In this document: piece after piece, positions 8,758 to 17,648 of the stretch
Position numbering within the stretch: the first letter of the stretch is position 1
Layout of the letters: each line of letters begins with the position of its first letter
Assembly (NCBI RefSeq): GCF_005435165.1
Contig: NZ_SGUC01000008.1
Span: 44,662 to 108,661 of the forward strand
Reading direction: 5' to 3'
Length of the DNA stretch: 64,000 bases
DNA from: Halorubrum sp. GN11_10-6_MGM
Lineage (GTDB): Archaea > Halobacteriota > Halobacteria > Halobacteriales > Haloferacaceae
The notes under the pieces: model-generated
The model's database searches: none
What the model was told of the DNA's origin: nothing
The model's input: only the letters and a program-made list of their open reading frames with translations
Position numbers and translations under genes: made by a program

Positions 8758-8772
8758 GGTAGGGTAGTTCAC
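8640..8772 (+). ncRNA. Probable TnpB guide RNA (omega/re RNA, sense-overlapping)
   Basis: Guide RNAs of TnpB overlap the 3' end of tnpB and the right end of the element; in Halobacterium sense-overlapping transcripts are known at this place. Here the right end carries a stem CCCTACCC (8715-8722) pairing with GGGTAGGG (8757-8764), enclosing the tnpB stop codon. The extent is a guess; the guide itself would begin just after the element end near 8772. Confidence 0.4.
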
Positions 8773-8785
8773 CTGCCTCTCTGTT

Positions 8786-9403
8786 CTATGTATCTTCGCT
8801 TCCGCCTGTGTCAGCTCTGAGGACTGCGTTCACGTATTCGTCCGCGGTTCGTCTGGCCGTTGCGAGCGTTTCAGTCTCGTCCAGAACGACTGCTCGAGTG
8901 CGCCCCCCGTCGACGATGGTCATGAGTGCCCGTGCTACGTGTTCGGAGTCAACGTCAGTGAATATGTCTTCACTAATGCCGTGATCAATCACGGTCCTAA
9001 GCAGATACTGGACGTACTCGTCGTTCTGCTGGAATCGGTCGGCGAACGCTTCCTTGTACGGCGCTTGACTCCGCATCTCCAGCATTGCGATCAACAAGTC
9101 GTGGTGGTCTTCGGGAGCAACGAGCAACTTGTCGAGTAGAAGTTCCAATCGCTGTTCGGGAGCGGTTGTCTGAACCTCATGTATCGTCTCACCGAATTGG
9201 TTAAGCACATAGTCCAGAAACGCGACCAGGAGGTCATCTTTCGTGTCGTAGTGGTAATGAACGGCAGCGGTCGATTTCCCGTACTCATCGGCAATACGTT
9301 TGATCGTGAGATCTGCGTATCCGTGGTCGCGAAGCGCGCGATAGGTCGCACGCATAATCTCCTCGTCAGAATCTGACGAAGTCCGGTCCGGCGGGTCGGC
9401 CAT
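8786..9403 (-). CDS. TetR/AcrR-family transcriptional regulator (paralogue 2)
   Basis: The 205-residue protein has the TetR DNA-binding domain (EEIMRATYRALRDHGYADLT, then RIADEYGKSTAAVHYHYDTK at about 36-55) and a helical C-terminal domain ending in an acidic tail. Its binding helix region is nearly the same as in the TetR genes at 2546 and 9576. It is divergent from the 9576 gene across about 170 bp that holds the strong operator copy, so it could co-regulate it. No other gene shares its transcript; the IS element lies just downstream, with its right end 14 bp from the stop codon. Confidence 0.9.
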   Translation of the reverse strand: MADPPDRTSSDSDEEIMRATYRALRDHGYADLTIKRIADEYGKSTAAVHYHYDTKDDLLVAFLDYVLNQFGETIHEVQTTAPEQRLELLLDKLLVAPEDHHDLLIAMLEMRSQAPYKEAFADRFQQNDEYVQYLLRTVIDHGISEDIFTDVDSEHVARALMTIVDGGRTRAVVLDETETLATARRTADEYVNAVLRADTGGSEDT

Positions 9404-9542
9404 TAGTAGAATATTCGTCCTGCTCCAAATAACAGTTTTGACACACTCGTCAGAACCGTTGGCGCGATATCCTCCCGTAGCGGTTGGGTTTGACGAAAGT
9501 ATCGATAGCCCCCGGTTGAGTTTTGTACTCCCGAAGTCTTTT

Positions 9543-9561
9543 GACTAACCGGTTAGTAAGT
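9543..9561 (+). promoter_or_regulatory. TetR-type operator copy 3 (perfect core palindrome)
   Basis: GACTAACCGGTTAGTAAGT contains a perfect 14-bp palindrome ACTAACCGGTTAGT (9544-9557). It sits 15-33 bp before the ATG at 9576, over the expected core promoter of the TetR-MATE-prenyl-synthase-like operon. It is the best copy of a motif also seen at 4509-4527 and 2072-2090, hence probably autoregulatory. Confidence 0.75.
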
Positions 9562-9575
9562 AAAATATCGACTAC

Positions 9576-10175
9576 ATGGCAAACGACCCAGCCACTGAGA
9601 TCCTGGACGCCACGTACCGTGCCCTCTGCGAGCATGGCTACGCAAATCTTACACTCCAGGATATCGCTGCCGAAGCAGACGCCAGCAAGTCGTCCATCCA
9701 CTACCACTACGATTCAAAAGACCAGTTGTTCGTTGCCTTCCTCGACGACCTGTACGAGCGATTTACCGACCGAGTGGACTCTCCCGAGGGAGATACGCCC
9801 AACGAACAGCTTGAAGAGCTCCTTCAGGTTCTACTGACTACCGACGCTGAGCCGCCTCTGAGAGAGTTCCGAACCGCAATGCTCGAACTGAAGGCACAGG
9901 CCCCGTACAATTCGACTCTACAGGAACGTCTCACCGACTTCGATGAGTTCCTGATCGAACAGTTGCGAGAAATACTCGCGGCTGGCATGGACGACGGTGA
10001 GTTCGCCGACGACATCGAGCCAGCCCGCGACGCAGAATTCCTCGCAACGACAATCACCGGCGCACAGACTCGCCATGTCACAATCAACCAGTCCTCTGAC
10101 CAACTCTACGATACGATGACCAGATACATCGAGCGACATCTCCTCGCCGACGAGCAACCGGAGGTTGGACGGTAA
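9576..10175 (+). CDS. TetR/AcrR-family transcriptional regulator (paralogue 3)
   Basis: The 199-residue protein has the TetR HTH (EILDATYRALCEHGYANLTL, then DIAAEADASKSSIHYHYDSK at about 27-46) and a helical effector domain. It opens a three-gene operon: its TAA overlaps by one base the ATG of the MATE transporter. The palindromic operator lies directly upstream. The usual logic for such TetR-exporter pairs is relief of repression when the exported compound binds the regulator; the ligand here is unknown. Confidence 0.92.
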   Translation: MANDPATEILDATYRALCEHGYANLTLQDIAAEADASKSSIHYHYDSKDQLFVAFLDDLYERFTDRVDSPEGDTPNEQLEELLQVLLTTDAEPPLREFRTAMLELKAQAPYNSTLQERLTDFDEFLIEQLREILAAGMDDGEFADDIEPARDAEFLATTITGAQTRHVTINQSSDQLYDTMTRYIERHLLADEQPEVGR

Positions 10176-11674
10176 TGGGGTTGTTCAGCCGTATTGGTTC
10201 GCTCTTCAAGGGCCCAGAAGAGTTCGACCTCACATCGGGTGGAATCGCGAAACCACTGTTTTTTCTCTCGATGCCGATCGTCGTCACGAACCTCTTCCAG
10301 ACCGCGTACAATTTGGCGGACACGTTTTGGCTGGGCCAGTACAGCACCGATGCACTAGCGGCGATCAGTTTTGCGTTCCCGATGGTGTTCCTGCTTATCT
10401 CACTGGGAATGGGGATTTCAGTTGCAGGAAGCGTCCTCGTCGCCCAGTTCACGGGCGCTGATGAGGAGCGGGAAGCCGAGTACGCGGCGTCTCAAACCGT
10501 GACCTTCGCAGTCATCGCATCGGTGATCCTCGGCGCCATCGGATACTTCGCCATCGAAGACTTCCTCGCAGTAATGGGCGCGTCACAGGACGTCCTGCCG
10601 CTAGCGACGAGTTACATGGAGGTCATTTCACTGGGGCTGCTGTTTATGTTCGGTTTCGCGGTGTTCATCGCGCTAATGCGAGGGTACGGTGATACCATCA
10701 CCCCGATGCTGGTGATGTTCGGGTCGGTCGTCCTGAATATCGTCATCGACCCATTCCTAATCTTTGGGTTCGAGAACAACCCCGTTTTCGGGATGTTCGG
10801 ACTTGGTAGTCTCGAATCCACGCTATTCGCCGTAACTGGCTACACGGGTTCCGGTATTACTGGTGCGGCACTTGCAACTGTCTTTTCCCGCGGGCTCGCG
10901 CTGGTCGTCGGCCTTGCAGTCATGTTCCGAGGGACACGCGGCGTCCAGATCCACATCCGTGATATGGTTCCGAACCTCTCCTATCTGCGACGCCTCGTCC
11001 GGATCGGGTTACCTGCTTCTATTGAGGGGATGGGCCGAGCGCTGTCGATGAACCTGCTGCTGTTCATTGTCGCGTTGTTCCCGGACGCGGTCGTCGCTGC
11101 TTACGGTATCGGCACGCGGGTCTTCTCGGTTATTTTCCTCCCCGCCATCGCGGTTGCTCGGGGAGTCGAGACAATGACAGGCCAAAATATGGGTGCGGAC
11201 AAGCCGGACCGTGTCGAAAAAGCGGCAGGGCTGGCGTCGAAAGTGCTCTTCACCGTCCTCACGGTCGCGGGGGTCGTTGTCTTCTTCGTCGCGGCACCCA
11301 TCGCCGACGTGTTCACGACCGACCCCGAGGTCGTCGACATCGCCGCGCAGTTCCTTCGCTACGTCGCGTTGACCTTCGGGTTCATCGGGATTATGCGAGC
11401 CTATACGGGCAGCTTCCGCGGTGCCGGCAAGACGCTCACCGCGGCGGCGATCTCCGTGCTGATGCTCGGGATTATCCGGTTCCCGATTGCATGGATCGCC
11501 TCTGGACCGCTCGGTGAGCGCGGAATCTGGCTGTCGTTCGCGATTTCGAACGTCGTTGGAGCGATCATCGCCTATTCATGGTACCGGCGCGGCACGTGGC
11601 GCGAGAGTGACTTGACCGAATCCAAAGTCGACCTCGACGAGACCAGTGTCGAGACAGCAGCAGGTGATGACTGA
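10175..11674 (+). CDS. MATE-family multidrug/toxin exporter
   Basis: The 499-residue protein has about twelve membrane helices in two similar halves. The first half opens with GGIAKPLFFLSMPIVVTNLF and QTAYNLADTFWLGQ, and the second half repeats the pattern (LVRIGLPASIEGMGRALSMN). This is typical of MATE transporters that expel organic compounds in exchange for Na+ or H+. The C-terminal tail (DLTESKVDLDETSVETAAGDD) is acidic. It is coupled to the TetR gene by a one-base overlap and is followed after 5 bp by a prenyl-synthase-like gene, which hints that the substrate could be a lipid or isoprenoid, though this is inference. Confidence 0.93.
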   Translation: MGLFSRIGSLFKGPEEFDLTSGGIAKPLFFLSMPIVVTNLFQTAYNLADTFWLGQYSTDALAAISFAFPMVFLLISLGMGISVAGSVLVAQFTGADEEREAEYAASQTVTFAVIASVILGAIGYFAIEDFLAVMGASQDVLPLATSYMEVISLGLLFMFGFAVFIALMRGYGDTITPMLVMFGSVVLNIVIDPFLIFGFENNPVFGMFGLGSLESTLFAVTGYTGSGITGAALATVFSRGLALVVGLAVMFRGTRGVQIHIRDMVPNLSYLRRLVRIGLPASIEGMGRALSMNLLLFIVALFPDAVVAAYGIGTRVFSVIFLPAIAVARGVETMTGQNMGADKPDRVEKAAGLASKVLFTVLTVAGVVVFFVAAPIADVFTTDPEVVDIAAQFLRYVALTFGFIGIMRAYTGSFRGAGKTLTAAAISVLMLGIIRFPIAWIASGPLGERGIWLSFAISNVVGAIIAYSWYRRGTWRESDLTESKVDLDETSVETAAGDD

Positions 11675-11679
11675 AACCG

Positions 11680-12477
11680 ATGACTGACACAGAGCCTGTT
11701 CACCCCTCACAGATCGAGCGCTACTTTGAACAGGTGCTCAGCACCGGGGACGAGGCCAATCTTCCGCTCGTTCACGATGTACTGGACGATAGCCCCGACA
11801 GATGGTACGGACAGTTGGTGGTGACCGTATACGATTCACTGTCAGATCACCAGGACCGTGAGGATGTCCTTCCTTACGCCGCCGCAGTCGAATTACTCCG
11901 GGGATACGTTCGTCTCCGAAATCGGCTACTCCTCACTCTCACTGATAAACACGCGTATTCGCTTACGCTGGATCCGACAGCGGCACTGCTGGCCGGGGAT
12001 TATCTGTATACAGCGGCATTTTCGTCACTCCGTTCAAGACCCGACTCTTCGTCGAGTGAGTGTTTCGAGATACTGACGACAGCTCTCGAAACCGTCACGG
12101 AGGCATTTACGCGCACCTACACCGCGGCCGGATTCACAGACCACGACCAAGCGAAATTTCTCGATGACACTGCGGGGAGTCTCGGTGAAGGTGCGGCGGC
12201 CCTTGGAGCGACACTGGCTGGTGTCGACGAACCGGTTCGCCGACACTGCGAACGACTCGGTCGCGGGCTCAGTACCGCCCGACAGATCAACTACGTGCTC
12301 GATACGGATCCAACCGAGGCGATGGTTGTCCTGCCAACGTTCGATGAGTCACAATTCCGTCAGTATGCAGGACAGCGGCGAGATGAGGCTGCTCTGGCTC
12401 TCGACACCCTGTCAGAGACCGTCGATGTAACGCGTCTGCGAGCGTTGGCCGATGTGACTGTAACGAGACACGACTAA
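11680..12477 (+). CDS. Catalytically degenerate polyprenyl synthetase-like protein
   Basis: The 265-residue protein resembles the all-helical trans-prenyl diphosphate synthase fold, most clearly at DPTAALLAGDYLYTAAFSSL (98-117), which matches the family's 'AxLxGDxLxxxAF' helix, and at ARQINYVLDTDP (about 215-226), where the second aspartate motif should be. Neither DDxxD Mg2+-binding motif is present: the first is replaced by a RGYVRLRNRLLL helix. It is therefore unlikely to make prenyl diphosphates, and may bind isoprenoid ligands or a partner enzyme. It is the third gene of the TetR-MATE operon. Length is shorter than the usual 330-350 residues of the active family. Confidence 0.7.
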   Translation: MTDTEPVHPSQIERYFEQVLSTGDEANLPLVHDVLDDSPDRWYGQLVVTVYDSLSDHQDREDVLPYAAAVELLRGYVRLRNRLLLTLTDKHAYSLTLDPTAALLAGDYLYTAAFSSLRSRPDSSSSECFEILTTALETVTEAFTRTYTAAGFTDHDQAKFLDDTAGSLGEGAAALGATLAGVDEPVRRHCERLGRGLSTARQINYVLDTDPTEAMVVLPTFDESQFRQYAGQRRDEAALALDTLSETVDVTRLRALADVTVTRHD

Positions 12478-12549
12478 CAGAGCTGAGCTACTAATTACGA
12501 CGCACTCGATTAACTATACAGACATCTGACAGATCCGCACTGTAATCTA

Positions 12550-12607
12550 CCACGCCCTGAAATGCGTGGCATTCAGCGTGAGCTTCCTTTATAACCGCTG
12601 AGAGCGG
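12550..12607. repeat. Tandem hairpins downstream of the MATE operon (IS605 end remnant or terminator)
   Basis: Two stem-loops follow each other: CCACGC-CCTGAAAT-GCGTGG (12550-12569) and CCGCT-GAG-AGCGG (12595-12607). The first looks like the left-end hairpin ('CCCTGAA' loop) of haloarchaeal IS200/IS605 elements; there is no tnpA or tnpB beside it. A terminator between two convergent genes would look alike. Confidence 0.35.
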
Positions 12608-12646
12608 TAGGCGAATCCTCACCGTTCACTCACCCGAATTTCCGAA

Positions 12647-13339
12647 TCAGACAGTAGAAGACATCGATTCATCTGCGAACAATCCAGTGATAACCGTGTC
12701 GATCAGTGCCTCCTCAACCTCATCATAGGTTTCGTTCAGGACGATAGGTGTGTTCTGTGCTTGCGTGACGAACAGCAGCGACCGTAGGAGTCCTCGTACG
12801 ATATCCGGATCGTCTATCCGGACATCATCGCGCGCAACCCATGCTTCCGGCTGCGGTAACACGCGGAAATCTGCTTCGGCACCTGTGTCGGGTTTGTTGT
12901 CGCTATCGCCTTCACTAATCGTGCCCGTGTTATTGTCGTCCCCTGTACTGGTAGCATCATCATAGTTTGTTCCATTCAACTGCTCATCGATCCGCCGTAT
13001 CTCACCCTCCACAAACAGCCTCCGAATAAGAGGGTTCGATCGGACTTGCTTAAGCGTCGTCCGCAGGATCATTTCAGCTTCCGCCTGTGGTGTCTCCACC
13101 TCACCGACGACTGCTTCGAGTTGTTCAAATAACTGATCGCGCTCAGAGACCAGCACAACAAGATACAGTTGCTCTTTCGAGTCAAAAAACTGGTAGAACG
13201 TACTAGTACCGATTCCCACCTCTTCCGTAATATCACTCACACGCGTTCGATCGAAACCGAACTGCGCGAAAAGTTTGTGGCCCGCCTCGATCAACTCTTT
13301 GCGGATACGCTCGCGATCTTCATCGGTAAAGCGCGCCAT
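12647..13339 (-). CDS. TetR-family repressor divergent from an RND exporter operon
   Basis: The 230-residue protein has a TetR HTH near the N-terminus (GHKLFAQFGFDRTRVSDITE and EVGIGTSTFYQFFDSKEQLY, about 20-59), followed by a helical domain with a Thr/Asp/Gly-rich insert (DDATSTGDDNNTGTIS) and DPDIVRGLLRSLLFVT. It differs from the three paralogous TetRs in this window. It is divergent from the COG1361 and RND genes, and a 23-bp palindrome (13406-13428) lies between them. This is the normal haloarchaeal set-up of a local repressor for an RND-type exporter. Confidence 0.92.
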   Translation of the reverse strand: MARFTDEDRERIRKELIEAGHKLFAQFGFDRTRVSDITEEVGIGTSTFYQFFDSKEQLYLVVLVSERDQLFEQLEAVVGEVETPQAEAEMILRTTLKQVRSNPLIRRLFVEGEIRRIDEQLNGTNYDDATSTGDDNNTGTISEGDSDNKPDTGAEADFRVLPQPEAWVARDDVRIDDPDIVRGLLRSLLFVTQAQNTPIVLNETYDEVEEALIDTVITGLFADESMSSTV

Positions 13340-13405
13340 TATTGCTTCCTCGTGTCAGCTGCGACGGCTTCGTTTTTTTGCTCCATACCGAGATGCGAGA
13401 GCCCA

Positions 13406-13428
13406 AGAACAAAATGTTTATTGGTTCT
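13406..13428. promoter_or_regulatory. Palindromic operator between TetR and the RND operon
   Basis: AGAACAAA (13406-13413) and TTGGTTCT (13421-13428) form an imperfect palindrome around ATGTTTA, 67 bp upstream of the TetR start and 113 bp upstream of the COG1361 start. The spacing and symmetry fit a TetR dimer or pair of dimers. It overlaps the AT-rich part of the intergenic region. Confidence 0.55.
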
Positions 13429-13541
13429 CGGGGGGAGTAGTGAGTGTGCAACGAGCTTGCCACTTCTCGCCGAATAGTCCCGCAACGGAATTCCCCCGAT
13501 CCCGGAGTACAATCACCACGACTATCGAGGTGCGGTAGCGC

Positions 13542-15173
13542 ATGCGGACTCGCCCCCTATCCGTTGTGCTTGTGAGTGTGCTTCTCCTCACTAGTGGTCT
13601 CGGCATCGGTGCTGTCGGCGCCGAGCTAACCGGCTCCAACGCCGCGTCCGGTGTCGGCGTTGGAGCGCCCGCACAGGCCTCGAATATCGGTGGGTCTCCT
13701 GATCTCGACGTGTTCGCGCCGAACCCGAACCTTGTCCCCGGCCGGACCAACCAGATCACCCTCCAGATCGCCAACGACGGCAACCTCCGGTTCGGGAACG
13801 CTGCGAACAGTGATATTGTCACTACCGCGCGCAACGTCCGCGCTGAGGTCGAGGCGAGTGGGCCACTATCTGTCGAGTCGGGCGAGACGTCGATCGGCAG
13901 CGTGACGACAGGCGCCCCCGGCGAACTACCGGTGAGTCTGAACGTGCCGCAGGGCGTCGAGCCCGGAACATACTCGCTGGATCTAGATCTCACCTACGGC
14001 TACATCTCCTCCGGCGAGAGCCGAACCGTAACGGTCTCCCGCGACGTGGAGGTGCGCGTGCGTGACGACGCCCGGTTCCAAGTCGTTGACATCGACAGCG
14101 ACGCGCAGATCGGTGACAGCGGCACCGTTGAGGCGACGATCGAGAATGTCGGCGCGGAGACGGCCCACAATGCTGACGTGACTTTCGGGACGCAAAGTAG
14201 CAGCGTCACAGTGAGTGACGGTCAGTCCGACACCGTCCGGATCGAGGAGATCGAACCCGGCGAGACGACATCTGTCGCATACGAGGTGGGCGTCGCGTCC
14301 GATCTACCAGTCCAGCAGTACACGCTTGCCGGTTCCGTGCAGTTCGAAGACCCTGACGGGATCACCCGCACCGATGATGGGCTCTCACTCGGGATCCTCC
14401 CGCTTGCCGAACAGGAGTTCGCATTCACTAACGTGGAGTCACAGCTTCGCGTCGCCGAGGACGGCGAACTGGTCGGCACCGTTCGCAACGACGGCCCTGT
14501 TCCGGCCCGTAGCGTTGTTGTTCAGTACGCCGGCAATTCCCAGAGCGTGATCCCGGCAGAGCGGTCGACCGCTGTAGGGACGCTTGATTCCGGTGAATCC
14601 GCGAACTTCACACTGCCAATCTCGATTAGTGGCGAGGCCGAGTCCGGCCTGCGCTCGCTCGATATGGCAGTCCAGTACCGAAACGGTGAAGATGAGTTGC
14701 GGGCCTTCGAAGACCTCGTCGTCGACGCTGAGATTGCCCCTGAGCGCGACCGTTTCGACGTTGCGGTCGAGAACCGCACTATCCAGTCAGACGGGGCTCG
14801 TACCGTTGATGTCACCGTAACGAATAACCTCAACGAGACTGCCAGCGACGTCGAGGCACGGTTGTTCGCCGACGATCCGCTCGATACAGGTGATACCGAC
14901 ACGGGATACGTCCAATCACTCGACTCCGGGGAAACCACCACGATGACTTTCGAGTTGACTACTACAGGCTCTGCAACGCCGGGTAGCACGTACCCAATCT
15001 CGCTTGACTTCCGGTACGATGACGCGGACGGAGACAGCCAACTGACAGACACCTACCGTGTCCCGATAGACGTGATCGAGAGTGAGGGCGGCGGACTGCC
15101 GCTGCCAGTTATCATTGTCGCGCTGCTTGTCGTTGGGACGGGGGCGCTTGTCGTCTACCGGAGGCGGCAGTAA
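13542..15173 (+). CDS. COG1361-type secreted/anchored beta-repeat protein (RND partner)
   Basis: The 543-residue protein begins with a signal peptide (PLSVVLVSVLLLTSGLGIGA at about 5-24), continues with four or five Ig-like CARDB/S-layer-type repeats of about 100 residues, recognisable by recurring 'V.N.G...A..V' strands (TIENVGAETAHNADVTF, TVRNDGPVPARSVVV, TVTNNLNETASDVEARL), and ends in a single membrane helix (LPLPVIIVALLVVGTGALVV) with a basic RRRQ tail. It would be displayed outside the cell and anchored at its C-terminus. It precedes the RND gene by 3 bp, a standard haloarchaeal pair in which it is thought to act as a periplasmic-adaptor equivalent. Confidence 0.88.
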   Translation: MRTRPLSVVLVSVLLLTSGLGIGAVGAELTGSNAASGVGVGAPAQASNIGGSPDLDVFAPNPNLVPGRTNQITLQIANDGNLRFGNAANSDIVTTARNVRAEVEASGPLSVESGETSIGSVTTGAPGELPVSLNVPQGVEPGTYSLDLDLTYGYISSGESRTVTVSRDVEVRVRDDARFQVVDIDSDAQIGDSGTVEATIENVGAETAHNADVTFGTQSSSVTVSDGQSDTVRIEEIEPGETTSVAYEVGVASDLPVQQYTLAGSVQFEDPDGITRTDDGLSLGILPLAEQEFAFTNVESQLRVAEDGELVGTVRNDGPVPARSVVVQYAGNSQSVIPAERSTAVGTLDSGESANFTLPISISGEAESGLRSLDMAVQYRNGEDELRAFEDLVVDAEIAPERDRFDVAVENRTIQSDGARTVDVTVTNNLNETASDVEARLFADDPLDTGDTDTGYVQSLDSGETTTMTFELTTTGSATPGSTYPISLDFRYDDADGDSQLTDTYRVPIDVIESEGGGLPLPVIIVALLVVGTGALVVYRRRQ

Positions 15174-15176
15174 CCG

Positions 15177-17648
15177 ATGTCTCTCGGCGAGCGGATCGAG
15201 GCGTGGACACGGCGACTTAACGACGCCATCGTCGACAGCCCGCGCCGAGTCATCATCATATTCCTTGTTCTCACGCTGGTGTTTACCGGCGGGATAGGCC
15301 TTGTCAGCACGGACACTGAGGCCACCGATTCGTTCACCGATGGTCTCGAGGAACAGCAGGCACTTGACGCGGTTAACGAAGAATTCGAAGATCCATTCGA
15401 ATCCGATGATGAGTCCACACAACTCATCCACTCGGGAAGTAACGTTTTGACGAAAGAGGCGTTACTCAGAGACCTCCGGGTCTTAGAGGAGGTTGAGTCG
15501 CGAGACGACCTCCGGGTAGCCTCGGCCAACGGCCCAGCCACGGTCGTCGCACAGACAATCGACCCGTCGGCGACCACGGCAGCCGAACAGCGGCGCGTCT
15601 TGGAGTCGACGAGTGCGACCCGAGTCAGACAGGTCGTTCGCAGCCTCTCAGAAAATCCGCGGTTTACGGGGGCGGTTGCGACAGATTTCAATCCGACGAG
15701 CGTGAGCGCAAGCGCGTCGATTACGGTCATCTCACACGACGTGCCGGGAGAGTTCTCGGATGGGGACCTCCAAGAGGTTCAAACGACGATCCGATCGATT
15801 GCGGCTGATCAGCCAGGGGATCTCACGGCGTTCGGCAGCGGCGTGACGAACGCCGAGACGGCCAACGTCATCGGTGACTCGCTCACCATCGTAATGCCTG
15901 TCGTTGTGCTGTTGCTGCTTTTGTTCCTGGTCGTCGCCTACCGCGACCCGATCGACCTCGCGCTCGGGCTGCTGTCGCTTCTGATGACCATCATCTGGAC
16001 GTTTGGGTTCCTCGGGTTCTCTGGAATCCCATTTAATCAACAGATGATTACCGTTCCCGTGCTGTTGCTTGCGGTCGGGGTCGACTTCGGGATCCACATC
16101 ATCAACCGCTATCGCGAGGAGGTCGTCGACGGCTATGAGGCGACAGAGGCGATGCGCGAAGCGAACAACCAGCTAATGATCGCCTTCATCATCGTCACTG
16201 TAACCACTGTGTTCGGATTCGGGGCGAACGTGATCTCTGACCTCACGCCGATCCGAAACATGGGAATCGCCTCGGCGGTCGGGATCACCTTCACCTTCCT
16301 GATATTCGGGCTGTTCCTGCCGGCAGCAAAACTGGTCGTCGACAGGCTGCGAGAGCAGTACGGAGTCCCAGAGTTCAACTCGGCCCCGATCTCCTCCGAG
16401 GACTCGACGCTTGGGAAGTTCCTGACGTTTCCGGCACAGGTTAGCCGGTACGCGCCAATCGCGTTCGTGGTCGTGCTGCTCGTGACAGGGGGGATGGCCG
16501 CGGCGTACGGCAGCGGCGTCGACACCTCTTTCGAGACTGAGGACTTCCTTCCCCCGGAGGAGCAACCGGACTATGTGACCAGCCTCCCTGAGCCGTTCGC
16601 ACCGAGTGAGTACACTGTCACTGAGACGTTGAACCTGCTTGAAGACCGCTTCTCAACTAACCAGGATCAAACAGTGAAGTTGTACGTCGAAGGGAACTTT
16701 GAGGAGGGCCATGCGCTTGAGGCTCTCGCAGACCCGAACGACGATGCATCAGGCTCACTCGCAGTCGGTGACGGCGGGAGCGCCCAGCCAACCAGTATTG
16801 TGACTGTGATTCAATCTCATGCCGAACAAAATCCGGAGTTCGCCAAACTGGTCGCCCGCAACGATATCGACGGAAACGGAATTCCCGACCAAAATCTCGA
16901 CCGTATCTACGACGTGCTGTTCGCCTCGTCGTCCGGCGATCGGGCTGAGCAGTACCTCACGCCGGATCGACGGAGTGCGCAGGTCGACTACGCGATCGAC
17001 TCCGGGGCCTCGCAGGCTGAGGCCGCGGCCGACACTCGGGAGTTCGCTGAAGAGTTCCGGTACAAGACGACCGCCACCGGTCAGATCGTCGTTTTCGACG
17101 CGGTGACTGATATCATCTTCAATTCTTCAATTCAGGGACTGATCATCGCGATGGGGTTAACAGGATTGTTCCTCGTTATTGCCTACGCCGTATTGGAGAG
17201 CAAGCCGCTCCTCGGAATAGCGAATCTCTTCCCGATCTTAATCGCAATCGCATTCCTACTTGGGACAATGCGATACCTCGGGATATCACTGAACGCGCTG
17301 ACTGGAACAATTCTATCGATTTCCATTGGGCTCGGAATTGCGTACTCAGTACACGCCACTCATCGGTTCATCGATGAGTACAACGCCGGCGCCGACGCTT
17401 ACGAGTCGATGATTATCACGCTCTCGGGGACGGGCGGCGCCCTGCTCGGAAGCATGCTCACCACTTCGCTCGGGACGGGTGCGCTCGCGCTCGCCATCAC
17501 ACCCGTGCTTGGGGACTTCGGCCTCTTGATGGCGCTGAGCGTGGTGTACTCCTTCGTGTTTACCGTGATAGCACTCCCCCCAGCAGTGTTGTTGTGGGAA
17601 CGCTACCAAGGCGTATGGAGTGGGATTAATCTGTCAGTCTCAGGCTGA
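15177..17648 (+). CDS. RND-superfamily (MMPL-type) exporter
   Basis: The 823-residue protein has the RND plan: a first membrane helix (about 22-42), a large outer domain, a five-helix block with VLLLLLFLVVAYRDPIDLAL and GVDFGIHIINRYREEV, then a second helix near 420, a second outer domain, and a second five-helix block (GLGIAYSVHATHRFIDEYNA). Both halves keep the charged residues of the proton-relay helix (GVDF and its counterpart). The family exports lipids, drugs or, in haloarchaea, unknown membrane compounds. It follows the COG1361 gene by 3 bp and is controlled by the divergent TetR. Confidence 0.93.
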   Translation: MSLGERIEAWTRRLNDAIVDSPRRVIIIFLVLTLVFTGGIGLVSTDTEATDSFTDGLEEQQALDAVNEEFEDPFESDDESTQLIHSGSNVLTKEALLRDLRVLEEVESRDDLRVASANGPATVVAQTIDPSATTAAEQRRVLESTSATRVRQVVRSLSENPRFTGAVATDFNPTSVSASASITVISHDVPGEFSDGDLQEVQTTIRSIAADQPGDLTAFGSGVTNAETANVIGDSLTIVMPVVVLLLLLFLVVAYRDPIDLALGLLSLLMTIIWTFGFLGFSGIPFNQQMITVPVLLLAVGVDFGIHIINRYREEVVDGYEATEAMREANNQLMIAFIIVTVTTVFGFGANVISDLTPIRNMGIASAVGITFTFLIFGLFLPAAKLVVDRLREQYGVPEFNSAPISSEDSTLGKFLTFPAQVSRYAPIAFVVVLLVTGGMAAAYGSGVDTSFETEDFLPPEEQPDYVTSLPEPFAPSEYTVTETLNLLEDRFSTNQDQTVKLYVEGNFEEGHALEALADPNDDASGSLAVGDGGSAQPTSIVTVIQSHAEQNPEFAKLVARNDIDGNGIPDQNLDRIYDVLFASSSGDRAEQYLTPDRRSAQVDYAIDSGASQAEAAADTREFAEEFRYKTTATGQIVVFDAVTDIIFNSSIQGLIIAMGLTGLFLVIAYAVLESKPLLGIANLFPILIAIAFLLGTMRYLGISLNALTGTILSISIGLGIAYSVHATHRFIDEYNAGADAYESMIITLSGTGGALLGSMLTTSLGTGALALAITPVLGDFGLLMALSVVYSFVFTVIALPPAVLLWERYQGVWSGINLSVSG

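Larger units (their letters stand above)
6905..8772 (+). mobile_element. IS200/IS605-type insertion sequence (tnpA + tnpB)
   Basis: The element carries a Y1 transposase gene and a tnpB gene in the same direction with a 6-bp gap. The left side has a small hairpin (ACCC-TTC-GGGT near 6912) and GCCCCCTTCCTCAGCG; the right side has an inverted pair CCCTACCC (8715-8722) / GGGTAGGG (8757-8764) and ends near TTCAC at 8768-8772, typical of peel-and-paste elements, which lack terminal inverted repeats. Both genes are intact, so the element may be active. Boundaries are approximate, the left one especially. Confidence 0.75.
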
